Below are positions 24,371-35,487 of a stretch of 64,000 nucleotides of DNA, in pieces. Each line of letters starts with the position of its first letter. The stretch's first letter is position 1. Both the position numbers and the translations under genes were made by a program. The stretch lies in NCBI GenBank assembly GCA_030068075.1, contig CM057829.1:88341889-88405888 (forward strand), given 5' to 3'. The notes beneath the pieces were generated by a model. The model was given only the letters and a program-made list of their open reading frames with translations, did no database searches and was not told the DNA's origin. Source of the stretch: Paguma larvata (taxonomy: Eukaryota; Chordata; Mammalia; Carnivora; Viverridae).

Positions 24371-25545
24371 CCTTAGGACATAAGCCCTGACCCGGGCTGA
24401 TGAAAACCAGATCCCGCTGGAAACATGCTCAAGATTACCTGGTGCTAGGGAAACAGAAAAATGGGCTTATATGTGCAACACAAGATCCCCTACTGGGGAA
24501 AGATGAGAACCTCCTTGCCGGGGGGTGGGGAGGGTAAAGCAAGTTATTGGCGGTGGAGTGATAGCAGAGAAGACGAACTACAACTTTGTGAGCTGGGTCT
24601 AGTTTCACATTGGCCCGGGTCCTGGACTGATAAATTCTCTCCATGTGACAGTCCGCTGGCCTCAACAGTAAATAGAGCAGTGGTAGGCCCTGAGCGGCAT
24701 TATCCATGGAGGACAATCTCCTACAGCCCACTCCTTCTCCACCGTAATTTAATTCCTCCTGGGGGCTGATAGGTAAGTAGGTGAGTAGAAGTATAGAAAC
24801 AGGCCATCAATAAGAAATCATTCCAGCTTTTAACATTTGCTTTCTGATAAAGACTTTGTTAGCGCTGTTCACTTACTGATTTTCTCACTTTGTCTAGATT
24901 TGTGGCTAACTCTTAGCACAAAGCTTACTCCCACAGAAGGGACACGCCTCTTGCACATGCCAAGCCTGTCACCCTCATCAGGCACTCACATAAGCCCAAT
25001 GTCCCTTGACAACAGTAGCAAGGAGAAGTCAAAGGGCAGAACTCTATACTAGCCCCAGTTCAGGCTACCCTCTGCCAAGCAAAGACCCTTGATTGGCCTG
25101 TCTCTGATGGCACCTAGACCAAACCTAGTGTGATGGTAATGAGTTGCTGCCTGGGCATTTTACAGCATGACAACCCTGCTTGCACCCAGAGTTTGGACAT
25201 TTAGATAAGGACCTGAACTTATCCTTCCAATCCCAAGTTGTTGCTTTACTTTACCTGGGATGCCTTTTAAAATAAACACTTAGGATTGAGCCCTCTCAAA
25301 ATTTAGTAACCTTTTTCCCACCTTCCTTGTAAGTAATAGGTACCTGCTGCTCTGCTGTCTGTTTCCTGCTAGGATGGAGAACTGCTCTCCCTCTGCTTGT
25401 TTTGCCCCCATCCTCCCCTGCCCTGTTCCTGGAACTTGCAAGAAATAAATCTTGTGACTTTAATTCCTTTGTGTGAATGTGTTCGGATGCTGAGGAAGCT
25501 ATCTGCCTGCCAACCCTGTGTGTCAGCAGGTCAAAATTTGCATAT
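24371..25545 (+). repeat. GC-richer, LTR-like segment of unknown family
   Basis: Base composition rises against the AT-rich flanks. Near its right end the order is a CT-rich stretch (CTCTCCCTCTGCTTGTTTTG), then GAAATAAATCTTGTGACTTT with AATAAA at about 25444, then a short downstream stretch. This resembles the R-U5 part of an endogenous retroviral LTR. I could not find paired LTRs or gag/pol remnants, and the left boundary is unclear. Frames of about 100 codons on both strands at 24435-24769 match nothing I know. Confidence 0.3.
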
Positions 25546-25599
25546 TCTTAATTAATACACCAGATCTCACTTCTCAACACATCTGGGTTCTTTTACTCT

Positions 25600-25985
25600 T
25601 GGACTTCAAGTTGAATTTGGCTGATGGGTGGCAACAGCTGGAAATATCAAGCAAGTAGGAGAGAGAAGTTGGGATATTTCTTTTCCTGGTTTCTTCCCTG
25701 CTGAGCCAAGTTGGATTGAAGCTTGAATCTTCTACGTAATACCACAGCTTCTCTGGGGCAGCCCCTCTCTTCTCTCTTCTGGTTCAGGCCTGTTGTCATA
25801 ACACCTTTTTCTCTTTCCCCTGCAAGCTTTGGGTCATGATGGCTTTTCAGTGTTACTGGGTCCTGGAGTTTCATTATTCTTTTAGGTTTTCTTAGTCCTG
25901 TCCACATCATTGTAAGACACTCCTTTATTAAACTCTATTTAGTTACTTTCTGTGCCCCTGTTTCCTACTGGCGCTCTAACTGATA
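25600..25985 (+). repeat. LTR-like repeat fragment, family not assigned
   Basis: The end TCCTTTATTAAACTCTATTT, TTTCCTACTGGCGCTCTAAC, TGATACAGC resembles the 3' end of a dispersed mammalian LTR-type repeat that ends CTGATACA. The left boundary is uncertain. Confidence 0.4.
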
Positions 25986-26250
25986 CAGCATCCAGTGCCA
26001 CTGATTCGGCAGAATAGAGATATGCGGTTGGCACCATTTCTGTAATTTTTTTGGCCTTTCCTTCATGTTTGCAATACAGATGCTGTTATACCTGTCTGTG
26101 AGTGAGGCAAAAAGAAGGGAGGAATGGTGTCAGATGACTGTTGTCCCTTTTAGCAAGAAAAGCAAAAGTATTTTCCTTTGGCATTATGGTGTCTTATCAT
26201 CGAGGATCACCCAGTGCCTTTAGGATCTTCTAGGGAGATAAGAAAAATGG
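25986..26250. other. Low-copy DNA, no gene seen
   Basis: Nothing recognisable between the LTR-like fragment and the MIR relic. Confidence 0.35.
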
Positions 26251-26254
26251 AGAA

Positions 26255-26440
26255 TCAACATTCATAGTGCACCTTCTGTGGATTGGGCGCTGTGTTAGGT
26301 GCTCGACATGTCTCACTGTATCCAGTGAAGCAGTTAAAGGAGAGTGAAGGGAACTGCTCAAGTTCACTCATTCAGAAACTGGCAGATACAGGATTTCAAC
26401 ATCAGTGCCCTTCTAGCAGCAATCAAACCCTTTATTCAAA
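26255..26440 (-). repeat. MIR-family SINE relic (antisense)
   Basis: GGCGCTGTGTTAGGTGCTCG, GAACTGCTCAAGTTCACTCA and GGCAGATACAGGATTTCAAC are the reversed MIR core and tRNA-like part. Confidence 0.6.
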
Positions 26441-26514
26441 TAAAGTCTTATGTGGAATAAAAAGAAAAAAAAGATAGCAGTTGAGCTCCTCTTATAAGTC
26501 AGGGAAGGGATCCG

Positions 26515-26633
26515 AGATGTTGATTCGCATTTTCCTGATCATTAGTGACAATGAGCATCTTTTCTTACATATGTTGGTCATCTGTATGTCTTCTCTGGAG
26601 AAATGTCTGTTCAACTTCTTAGTCTATTTAAGA
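26515..26633 (-). mobile_element. Antisense LINE-1 fragment
   Basis: GATTCGCATTTTCCTGATCA, TTAGTGACAATGAGCATCTT and TGTATGTCTTCTCTGGAGAA are the reversed sequence just downstream of the L1 ORF2 core. The fragment stops abruptly where a sense L1 segment begins. Confidence 0.75.
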
Positions 26634-27622
26634 AGTTAGATTATTACCATCTATATGCTGCCTATAAGAGACTCATTTTGGACCTAAAGATACACGCAGA
26701 TTGAAAGTGAAAGGATGGAAAAGCATTTATCATGCAAATGGAGTGAAAAGAAAGTTGGGATAATGATACTTATATCAGACAAAATAGACTTTAAAGCCAA
26801 GACTGTAACAAGACAAACAAGGGCACTACATAATCATAAAGGGAACAACGCAACAAGAAGATATAACAATTATAAATATTTATGCTCCCAAAGTGAGAGC
26901 ATCCAAATTACATAAAGCAACTGTTAACAGACATAAAGAAAAAATATTGATGGTAATACAATAATTATAGGGGACTCTAATACCCCACTTACACCGATGG
27001 ATAGATCATTCATAAAGAAAATCAATAAGGAAACAGTGGCTTTGAATGACATATTGGACCAGATGGATCTAACAGATATATTCAGAACATTCCATCCAAA
27101 AACACTGGAATACACATTTTTTTTTCAAGTGAACATGAAACAGTCTCCAGAATAGATCACAAATCAAGTCTCAACAAATTCATAAAGAGTGATATCATAT
27201 CATGCATTTTTTTCTGATCACAACCATATGAAACTAGATATGATTCACCAGAAAAAATCTGGAAAGAAAACAAATATATGGAGATTAAATAACATACTAC
27301 TAAACAATGAATGGATCAACCAAGAAATCAAAGAGACAATCAAAAAATACAAAAAGACAAATAAAAATGATAACACAGTGGTCCAAAATCTTTGGGATGA
27401 AGCAAAAGCTGTTCTACGAAGGAAGTTTATAGCAAGAAAAATACAATGGGAAAAATACATTCTCTTCAACAAACTGGAAAGCTATATGTAAAAGAATGAA
27501 ACTGGACCACTTTATCATACCATTCACAAAAATAAACTCAAAATGGATTAAGGACCTAAATGTGAGACCCCAAACCATAAAAATCCTATAAGAGAGCACA
27601 GGCAGTAATTTCTCTGACATTC
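26634..27622 (+). mobile_element. Sense LINE-1 ORF2 relic (endonuclease part plus a later ORF2 part)
   Basis: It begins with the L1 endonuclease region (TATGCTGCCTATAAGAGACT). At about 26940-26990 it encodes a degenerate GDSNTP, where active L1 has the catalytic GDFN. It continues through MDRSFKKINKETVALND and the 100-codon frame at 27189-27491. After about 27480 it jumps to a later ORF2 segment ([16 protein letters not shown]), so an internal deletion lies there. Stops and frameshifts make it non-functional. Confidence 0.8.
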
Positions 27623-28036
27623 CCTTATCATATCAGTTGTAATGTCTCCCCTATCATTTTTTTATTTTATTTGAGTCTTCCCTATTTTTTTCTTAGTCAA
27701 TTTTGTTGATCTTTGCAAAAAACCAACTCCTGGAATCATTGATTTTTTTCTATCTTCTATTCTTCAATTTGTTTCTATTGTAATTTTATTTCTTTCTTCT
27801 GCTATCTTTGAAATTAGATCTTTTTCTAGTCCCTTGAGGTATGAAGTTAGGTTATTTATTTGAGGTCTTTCTTTTTTTTAAATGAGGGCATATGTCACAA
27901 TGTTCTTCTTAATTCTGCTTTGGCTGCATTTCATTAATTTGGTATACTGTGTTTTTGCTTTCCTTTGTATCAAGGTATTTTCTTTCTTTTTTTTAAAAGT
28001 AAAGCTTTGGAATATTGCATATAAGGTAAGAATTGT

Positions 28037-28217
28037 TTTTAAAGTTTATTTTGAGAGAGAGAGTGTGTGTGGGGGAGGGACAGAGAGAGAGAATCCAATG
28101 TGGCCCGTGTTCTGGCAGCTCAGAGCCTGATGCGCTGGGCTCAAACCCACAAACCATGAGATCATGACCTGAGCTGAAATCAGGAGTTAGACACTTAACT
28201 GACTGAGCCAGGAGTCC
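28037..28217 (-). mobile_element. CAN-SINE (antisense)
   Basis: AAAGTTTATTTTGAGAGAGA at the left, AACTGACTGAGCCAGGAGTC at the right, with GAGATCATGACCTGAGCTGA in the middle. It sits immediately left of a second SINE in the same orientation. Confidence 0.9.
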
Positions 28218-28229
28218 CAATATATTTTC

Positions 28230-28410
28230 TGTTTTTAAAAATGTTTATTTTGAGAGAGAGGGAGCGAGCCAGGGAGGGGCTGAGAAAGAGAGAGAGAGAA
28301 TCCCAAGCAGGCTCTGTGCTGTTAGTGTGGAACCCATGAACTGCAAGATTATGACCTGAGCTGAAATCAAGAGTTGGATGCTTAATTGACTGAACCACTC
28401 AGATGCCCCT
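28230..28410 (-). mobile_element. CAN-SINE (antisense), second of a tandem pair
   Basis: AAATGTTTATTTTGAGAGAG to AATTGACTGAACCACTCAGA and TGCCCCT. The host L1 sequence GTATCAAGGTATTTTCT (27967-27983) recurs as GTATCAAGATATTTTCT at 28411-28427, and so brackets both SINEs. Confidence 0.9.
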
Positions 28411-28570
28411 GTATCAAGATATTTTCTATTTTCTCTTTTGATTTCTTCTTTGACCTATTGAGTTGGCCAAAAGCATGTTGCTTAATTCTCACATATTGGT
28501 GAGTTTTTCAGTTTTTTCTGCTATTGACTTCAAGTATCATTCCTTTGCGGTTGGAAAAGATTCTTGGGGG

Positions 28571-28627
28571 ACGCCTAGATGGCTCAGTCGGTTAAGTGTC
28601 TGACTCTTGGTTTCGGCCTAGGTCATA
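28571..28627 (+). mobile_element. CAN-SINE head fragment, 3' part missing
   Basis: CGCCTAGATGGCTCAGTCGG to GGCCTAGGTCAT is the first ~57 bases of a SINE. The host L1 resumes at once, with no CT tract or A tail. Loss of the 3' side is unlike normal 5' truncation and points to a later deletion. Confidence 0.85.
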
Positions 28628-29117
28628 ATGATGTTCTGTAGAATGTTCTGTGGAAAGTCTGTTATGTCCATTTGTTCTATAGTGTTGCTCAAGTCTGCCG
28701 TTTCTTGGTTGATTTTCTGTCTGGTTGTTCTATCCATTATTGAAAGTGGGTTATTGAAGTCTCCTACTATTATATTGCTGTTTATTTCTCCCTTCAGTTT
28801 TGTCAATGTTTGCTTCAAATATATATGGTGCATACATATTTTTAATTGTTATATCTTCCTGGTAAATTGACTCTTTTATATTATGTATTGTTCTTCTTTG
28901 TCTTTTGTCACAGTTTTTGACTTAAAGTCTTTATCTTGTCAGATATAAGTGTATCCTCCTCTGCTGTCTTTTTTGTTACTGTTTGCATAGAATATCTTTT
29001 TCTATTCTTCACTTTAGCCTGCGTGTGTCCTTAAATCTAAAGTCAGTCTCTTATAGAAAACATATAGTTAGGTCTTGCTTTTTTCTTTTTAATCTATATA
29101 GCCACTCTATGTCTTTT

Positions 29118-29291
29118 CTTAAGGTTTTAATTTTAATTTCAATTAGTTAACATACTGTGTTCTATTAGGTTCACTTGCACAATATAGTGAGTTAACAATT
29201 CCATATATTATTTGGTGCTCATCACAAGTGCACTCCTTTATCCTCATCGCCTATTCCCCCCATCCTCACCCACCTCCCCTCTAGTAACCAT
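29118..29291 (-). mobile_element. Short antisense L1 tail nested in the antisense L1
   Basis: CAATTAGTTAACATACTGTG, GTGCTCATCACAAGTGCACT and CCTCACCCACCTCCCCTCTA are the reversed carnivore L1 3' tail. The flanks CACTCTATGTCTTTT (29103-29117) and CACTCTGTGTCTTTT (29292-29306) form a 14/15 target-site duplication. Confidence 0.88.
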
Positions 29292-31033
29292 CACTCTGTG
29301 TCTTTTGATTATAGAGTTTAATCCATTTACATTTAAAATAATTATTGACATTGAAGGATTTTTGCTTGCCATTTTGTTAATTGTTTTCCATTTGTCTTGT
29401 AATTCTCTTTTCTCTCTTTTCTTTTCTTACTGCCTTCCTTTGTGTTTCACCCATTTTTGGTATTGCTATGCTTTGATTCCTTTCTCTCTCTCTCTTTGTG
29501 TAACTCTACAAATATTTTCTTTGTGGTTACCATGGAGCTTACATAAAGTATCTTATAGGTACAGCAGTCCATTTTAATCTGATAAAAATGTAATTTCATT
29601 TGTGTATAATAACTCTCCGCTTTTACTTCTCCCCCCTCTGCTTTATGTTATTGATGTCACAATTTATATCTACTTACATAGTGTGTTCATTTACACATTT
29701 TAAAATATGGGTATTTTTAAAACTTTTGCCTTTTAATTTTATACTAGAATTAAAAGTAATTTATTTACCCACCACTGTTACTGCAATATGGCATTCTGTA
29801 TTTGTCTACATGTCCTTTACCAATGATTTTATATTTTGCTATGCTATTGCTGTTTAGTGTCCCTTTACTTCAAGTTGAAAAACTCCTTTAACATTTTTTT
29901 TTCATAGATGGGTGTAGTGGTGATTAATTTCCTTAACTTTTGTTTACCTGAGAAAGTCTTTATCTTCCTTTCATTTTTTGAAGGGCAGTTTTGCCAGGTA
30001 TAATCTCGGGTAGCAGGTTTTTTGTTTGTTTGTTTTGTTTTTTCCCCCAGCACTTTGAATATCATCCTACTCCCTTCTGGACTGAAAGGCTTCTGCTGAA
30101 AAGTCCACTGAGAGTCTTATGTTGATTCCTTTGTGTGTGAGGAGTTGTTTTTCTTTTGGCCATTTCAAACTTCTCTTTGTTTTGGTACAAACTATCTTTT
30201 TCTTAGTGCCCCCTGAAATATAGAGTATGCTTAGTCCCATAAATACTCTGAGACAGGTGACTCCAGGAAAACTGGGAATGTTAGTGTGGTCCAACTCATT
30301 CCTTTCCAGTGGAGAAGCTGGAAGCTGCCCATTTGTGCCACACTGAGCTGGAGGGTAGGAACTATGGTGAGTGCTTATGTGCTAATTCAAACTGTTGCTT
30401 TTGCATGTGCAGTCCCCAGGGTCTATCTAGCATATGCTAGGTGCCATCAGTGCTCTGAGATAGGCAAAACAGAAGCCAGTCCCTTGAGCAGTACCCAGAA
30501 AAGTTGGGATGTTGGATGTGTGGTCCAACCTTTTCCCTCTTCAGGGAGAAACTGGGAGCTGGACTTCTGATCACGTGCTATGCTGAGAGTGGTTATTATG
30601 GCAAGAGGGTGTGTCCAGTTTTTCTACCAGTTTCATCATGGCTGGCTTTATCCTTGTACAGGATACAGTAACTCCTAACCAGTGTCTGGCTTTTTCACAA
30701 AAGAAATTCATCTATATATTGTTGTTGAATTGATATGTCCATCAGATAAAGAGTCCAGGGCTTCCGATTCCACCATTTTGCTGACATCACTCTGCCTCAT
30801 GTTTTATTTTTTGGGTGGTCTTTGAAGTGTTCTTTGAATATATTGATGACTTCCCTCCAAGTATTCTAGTATATCTGTAACTGTTTTGCAATTTTTGTAC
30901 TTATTCTTTGTTTTCTTTTTTTGGAACACCTTCCTCTCTTTCTCTGCCTTCTCTGCTTTTAGCTGATGATTTTATGATTCCTTTTTCTCCTCTTTTAGTC
31001 TATCAATTATATTCCCTTAAAACTGTTCTTTTA

Positions 31034-31218
31034 GGGGCACCTGGGTGGCTCAGTCGGTTGACCATCTGACTCTTGATTTAGGTTAGGTCATGATCCTTAA
31101 AATTTTTTTCTTAAGATACTTTTTATCTTTCTCTCCTTTTGCCTTTCCCCCTTGCTCATGCACACCCTCTCTCTTTCTCTCTGAAATAAAATAAAAAAAT
31201 AAAAAATAAAAAAATAAA
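31034..31218 (+). mobile_element. CAN-SINE (sense), diverged tail
   Basis: It starts GGGGCACCTGGGTGGCTCAG, with GGTCATGATCC, a CT-rich tract and an (AAATA)n tail at about 31185-31218. The middle is shortened. Confidence 0.9.
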
Positions 31219-31450
31219 ACTACTGTTTTAATGGTTGCTCTACAGTTTGGATTATACATCTTCAGTAACTCTCAGTTGACTTTCAAGTAACTCCAGACTG
31301 TTCATGGGTAGTGCATGCACTTTATAACAGAATATTCCCAATTTCTTCATCCCATGATGTATAACACTGCTGCATTCATCTTGCTTATCCATATACTCTA
31401 ATCGATTATTCACTATATAGTTCCTGTTATTACTTTGAACAAGTATTTTT

Positions 31451-31537
31451 TTTTGGACTCTTTTTATTTTTATTTTTATTTTTTTTAAACTAGTTTATAA
31501 TAGTTTATTTTCAAATTGGTTTACATATAACACCCAG
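31451..31537 (-). mobile_element. Very short antisense L1 tail with perfect target-site duplication
   Basis: An ~87-bp T-rich piece ending TTTACATATAACACCCAG is the last part of an L1 in reverse. The duplication TTGAACAAGTATTTTT at 31435-31450 and 31538-31553 is perfect. Confidence 0.88.
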
Positions 31538-31553
31538 TTGAACAAGTATTTTT

Positions 31554-31766
31554 ATAAGTTTATTTTTTATTTTTATTTAAGTGAGAGTGTGTGCATGCAT
31601 ATGCATGCATGAGTTGGGGAGGGGCAGAGAGAGAGGGAGAGAGAGAATCCCAAGTAGGCTCCGCACTGTCAGTACAGAGCCCAATGCAGGGTTTGAGCTC
31701 ATGAACCCTGAGATCACGACCTGAGCCAAAGTCGAACACTTAATGACTGAGCCACCCAGGCACCTC
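31554..31766 (-). mobile_element. CAN-SINE (antisense) inserted next to the L1 tail
   Basis: ATAAGTTTATTTTTTATTTT at the left and TAATGACTGAGCCACCCAGG at the right. A third copy of the target, AACAAGTATCTATT, follows at about 31769, so the SINE entered the copy already duplicated by the L1 tail. Confidence 0.92.
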
Positions 31767-32667
31767 TAAACAAGTATCTATTAAATCAGGAAAGAAGAAG
31801 AAAAATAAAAATTTATTTTACTTTCACTTACTCCTTCTTTGGTATTTTCCTTTATTTATGTAGATCTGATTTTCTAAACTGTATCATTTTTCTTTTCTCT
31901 GAAGAACTTTTAAGATTTTTTTTCAAGACAGGTCAATTGGCAATAAATTCTCTCAGTTTTATTTATGTACAGGAGTCTATTTATCCTTCATTTCTGAAGG
32001 ATAATTTTGCTTGCTGCAGAATTTAGTTTTTTTTCCCCCTACCAACATTTTAAGTATTTTACTTTACTCTCTTCTTACTTGGAGATTTTTTGACAAGAAG
32101 TCCTGTGTAATTCTTATCCTTGTTTCTATAAAGTTAAAGTGTTTTTCTCCTATGGCTTCTTTTGAGATTTTTTCTTTGCCTTTGATTACCTGCAGTTTGA
32201 ATATTGTGTGTCTAGGTGTAGATTTTTATGGATATCTATCCCGTGTGGTGATCTCTGGGCTTTCTGGATCTGCAATTTGGTGTCTGCTTTTAATTTTGGA
32301 AAATTCTCAGTCATTGTTACTTCAATATTTCTTCTGCTTCTTCTTCTATTTTTCTGCTTTTGGTATTCCCATTATGCATATGTTATACTTTCCTGTATTT
32401 GTCCCACAATTCTTGGGTATTCAGCTTCCCCCTTTTCCATCCCTTTTCTCTTTGCATTTCAGTTTGGGGGGTTTCTATTGACATAGCTTCAAAATTCTTT
32501 CCTTGTCTGTGTCCAGTTTACCAACGAGCCCAGCAAAGGTGTTTTTTATTTCTGTTACAGTGGATTTCTAGCATTTCCTTTAGATTTGTTCTTAGAGTTT
32601 CTAGCTCTCTGCTTATATTCCCTTCTGTTCTTGTGTTATACCATTATATCTTTTGGCATATGAATCA

Positions 32668-32809
32668 TATTTTATTTTTTTATTTTGAGAGTGAACGAGA
32701 GAGAGAGAGGCAGAGAATCTTAAGTAGGGTCCATGCTCTACCATGAAATTGTGACCTGAGCTGAAATCAAGAGTGGGACACTCAACTGGCTGAGCCACCC
32801 AGGCACCCC
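32668..32809 (-). mobile_element. CAN-SINE (antisense), shortened
   Basis: TTTTATTTTGAGAGTGAACG to CTGAGCCACCCAGGCACCCC. It is about 140 bp, so internal sequence has been lost. Confidence 0.9.
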
Positions 32810-33250
32810 AATCTTAGTTATTTTAAATTGCTGGTCTGATAGTTCCAAAATCTCTGACATATCTGAGTCTGGTTTTGTTGTTTATCTCTTCAGATTATGT
32901 TTTTTTCTAGTATTTTCGAACATGCCTTATAATATTTTTTTGCATTTTACCATGACTTGCTTTTTTTTTCTTTGTTATTGAAAGCTGGACATGAGGTCCA
33001 CTAATCATATTGGATGATAGGAGCTGAGAGAGATAGGCCTTTAGTGCAAGGTTTTACATCTATCTGGTTAGAAGCTAGGCCATGTTTATTGTTTGCTTTA
33101 GCTGTAAGGAACAGAAGTTTTAGTTTCCTCCAGTGTCCTAGTTTTTGTCTCTTTTCTTCTCTTTGGCTTTCCCTAGAGACTCCTTCTTAAATACTGTCTG
33201 AGACTTGCAGTTCCTTCAGCTATAATCCATGGTTTATTATAAAGAAGCTT

Positions 33251-33468
33251 GATGTGCGTGGGTGGCTCAGTCAGTTGAGCAACCAACTCTTGATTTTGAC
33301 CCAAGTTATGATCTCACAGTTTGTAGGTTTGAACCCCATGTCGGGCTCTGCTCTGACAGTGCAGAGCCTGTTTTGGATTCTATGTCTCCCTCTTTTATTG
33401 TCCCTCCCCTGCTCTACTCATGCTTTCTCTCTCTCAAGATAAATAAAACATTTAAAATAAAAAAGAAA
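33251..33468 (+). mobile_element. CAN-SINE (sense)
   Basis: GTGCGTGGGTGGCTCAGTCA, GTTATGATCTCACAGTTTGT, a felid-type GTCGGGCTCTGCTCTGACAG body and an AAAATAAAAAAG tail. Confidence 0.92.
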
Positions 33469-33517
33469 CCTGATTGATGTGGTGGTAAGATATAGGAGGA
33501 GGGGAAGCCTTCTATAT

Positions 33518-33719
33518 TTCTTTTATTTTTATTTTTATTTTTGTTTTTAAGAGAGAGAGTGCATGAGCACGGTGGAGGGGCAGAAGAGAAAGAATCCTAA
33601 GCAACTTCCACACTCAGTATGGAGCCCAACATGGGGGTTAGTTTCATGACCATGAGATTGTGACCTGAACTGAAATCAAGAGTTGGATGCTCAGCTGACT
33701 GAGCCACCTGAGTGCCCCA
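33518..33719 (-). mobile_element. CAN-SINE (antisense)
   Basis: TTTTATTTTTATTTTTATTT and AAGAGAGAGAGTGCATGAGC at the left, CTGACTGAGCCACCTGAGTG and CCCC at the right. Confidence 0.92.
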
Positions 33720-34380
33720 GCATTGAATATTTCTATGATTAGGTCTCAGGTTTTTAGTGGACCTGTGGCCCAGGGGTATGACTTAAGTGGTGTTTTTCAG
33801 CTTCCTCCACCTTTGCCTGCCTTAGATGAGACAGGAAGCCTAGAGGGGGGAGAGTTGGGCAGTTTCCCTTATTCAGCTCTGATAAAGCTCTGATGAAATA
33901 TTTTCCTACCAGGTAGTCCTTTGTTGTGAAGAATGCTCTGGGTTTATTTCAGAATGGTTACTTTTCCACTCCTGGCCAAACATGGGATTTTTCTTCTCCT
34001 CTTCACCGTGGGAACCTGGTGAAGCTCATGGGGGTAAAACCTATATAAGTGTGACTCCTTCCAACATTGGGTCCCTAATAATTTAAAACTCTCAAGCTAG
34101 TCTTCTCTTAGCTCCCAACAGTTCATTAAAGTTATCATTTTAGTGTTCAAATGGCTCCTGGCACCAATGGCTCCTGCCTTAAGTAAGCTAATCTGTATTT
34201 TCTGTATTCACCCCTCTGTCCAGTTTTGGGAGTGGTGGTTTGTTCTGTGATTTCAATTTTCTGATCTAAGAAAAGTAATTGATTTTTAAAATTTCAGCTT
34301 TTTCCTTGTTGTAAGGGTAGAAGTGGTGACTTCTAACCTCTTTACACATCGTAATTGAAAGTAGAAATTACAGAATGCCT

Positions 34381-35485
34381 TGTACTACTCTTTTCCATGT
34401 GTTCAAATACATCTGGTAATCCATCAATTATTATTTATTAATTTATTTTTCTGGAGACCTCCTTCCTCTACTCTTTCATTATTCAGACTGAAATAGTCTA
34501 AAGCCTACTGCAGTATTGTTGTCCAGGTACTGTCGTTACCACTGTCTGGGGATTTCCTTTGCCTTTCGCCTTCATTGAGTGTTTTGTCTTTTGGCTCCTA
34601 TGTCTTTTTTTTTTCTTGATTTACTCTGTCAATTTTGGTAAAGTAGATTCTCCAGAATCTCCCTGGGAAAGGAGATAAATTTTCTGGGTCATTGCAAGTT
34701 TTAAAATGTTCTTTATTTTATTCTTGTATTATACTTGATTGATGATTAGGTACAAGATTATGTATGAATCGTAAATCATTATTTTCCTTAGCACTTAGAA
34801 TACATTGCTACATATTAATAATTTTGAAAATTTTAATACCAAAATGATTTCTCATCTTTTTTCTCTCCAGTTTGGAATCTTTTGGGATTTTTCTTGATCT
34901 CTGACACAGTGAAAATTCAAGATAATGTGTCCTGGTGTAGGTCTTTATTCATTTATTGTACTGGGCGTTTGCAGGCCGTTTCAGTTTGGAAACTCATGTA
35001 CTTCAGTTTTGAGAGATGTTTGGTAACTCTTTTGATATTTGCTTCCCCTTATTTTTCTTTTTCTGGAATAATTATTTATCAGATATTGGATCTCCTAGAT
35101 CGATCCTCTTTTATTTTTTTCCATTTTCCATTAAAACTCTCTTTCTTGGAGATTTTTGACTTTTATCATTCAACAACTCTTTTGAATATTAGCTGGAGCA
35201 TCATTATTTTAATTTCTAAGAGATATTTCTTAATTTCCTGAACTGTTTCTATTTTAATGGTGTATTCTTGTGTAAAAGATGTAATATTTTCACTTTTATC
35301 TGAGGATAGTATTGGTAGGTATTTAAAAAGTTTTTTTCTTTTTCTTGTATTACCTATATTTCCTTTTGGTCAGCTCTTTTTTTCTGTTTATTCACATTGT
35401 CTTTGTTTTCCATGTTGGAAGATTTTCTTGGGCATTGTTTTAAAACGTACCTATGATTTTGTTTTTATTAAGGTATGGTGAGTTC
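34381..35485 (-). repeat. Probable old LINE-like sequence (antisense), not assigned
   Basis: The T-rich plus strand (TTCTTGATCTCTGACACAGT, TGTGTCCTGGTGTAGGTCTT, ATTGGATCTCCTAGATCGAT, TAATTTCTAAGAGATATTTC) has the composition of a reversed LINE region and resembles a sequence I have seen as a dispersed mammalian repeat. The family is not assigned. The 119-codon frame at 34882-35241 is probably a shadow. Confidence 0.4.
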
Positions 35486-35487
35486 TA

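Larger units (their letters stand above)
27625..30797 (-). mobile_element. Antisense LINE-1, 5' two-thirds, with nested insertions
   Basis: On the minus strand the 5' end is near 30797 (GAGTGATGTCAGCAAAATGG, a typical L1 start). The 5' region runs to about 29307, the endonuclease part lies at 28830-28620 (NIIVGDFNNPLSIMDR, with the GDFN motif still readable), and the start of the reverse-transcriptase region follows down to 27625. Several frames of 80-121 codons on the plus strand are shadows of this element. Nested in it are SINEs at 28037-28217 and 28230-28408, a SINE head at 28571-28627 and a short L1 tail at 29118-29291. Confidence 0.75.
30798..34380 (-). mobile_element. Antisense LINE-1 5' region of a second old element, with nested SINEs
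   Basis: The sequence outside the SINEs (for example TGGTTGCTCTACAGTTTGGA, CAAGACAGGTCAATTGGCAA, CTTCATTTCTGAAGGATAAT, GTGTCTAGGTGTAGATTTTT and TTATTGAAAGCTGGACATGA) follows the reverse of the long 5' region of old L1M elements. The 156-codon frame at 32011-32481 lies inside and is a shadow. Insertions: 31034-31218, 31451-31537, 31554-31766, 32668-32809, 33251-33468 and 33518-33719. Confidence 0.6.

Noticed and set aside
27189..27491. 100-codon frame considered as a gene
   Set aside because: It is LINE-1 ORF2 sequence between the endonuclease and reverse-transcriptase parts.
29212..29577. 121-codon hydrophobic plus-strand frame
   Set aside because: It crosses the boundary between a nested L1 tail and the antisense host L1, so it is a shadow.
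32011..32481. 156-codon plus-strand frame, the longest in the window, rich in F and L and membrane-like
   Set aside because: It lies in a T-rich antisense LINE-1 5' region; the hydrophobicity reflects T-rich codons.
34882..35241. 119-codon frame with membrane-like composition
   Set aside because: T-rich, probably reversed LINE-like sequence, with no recognisable domain.
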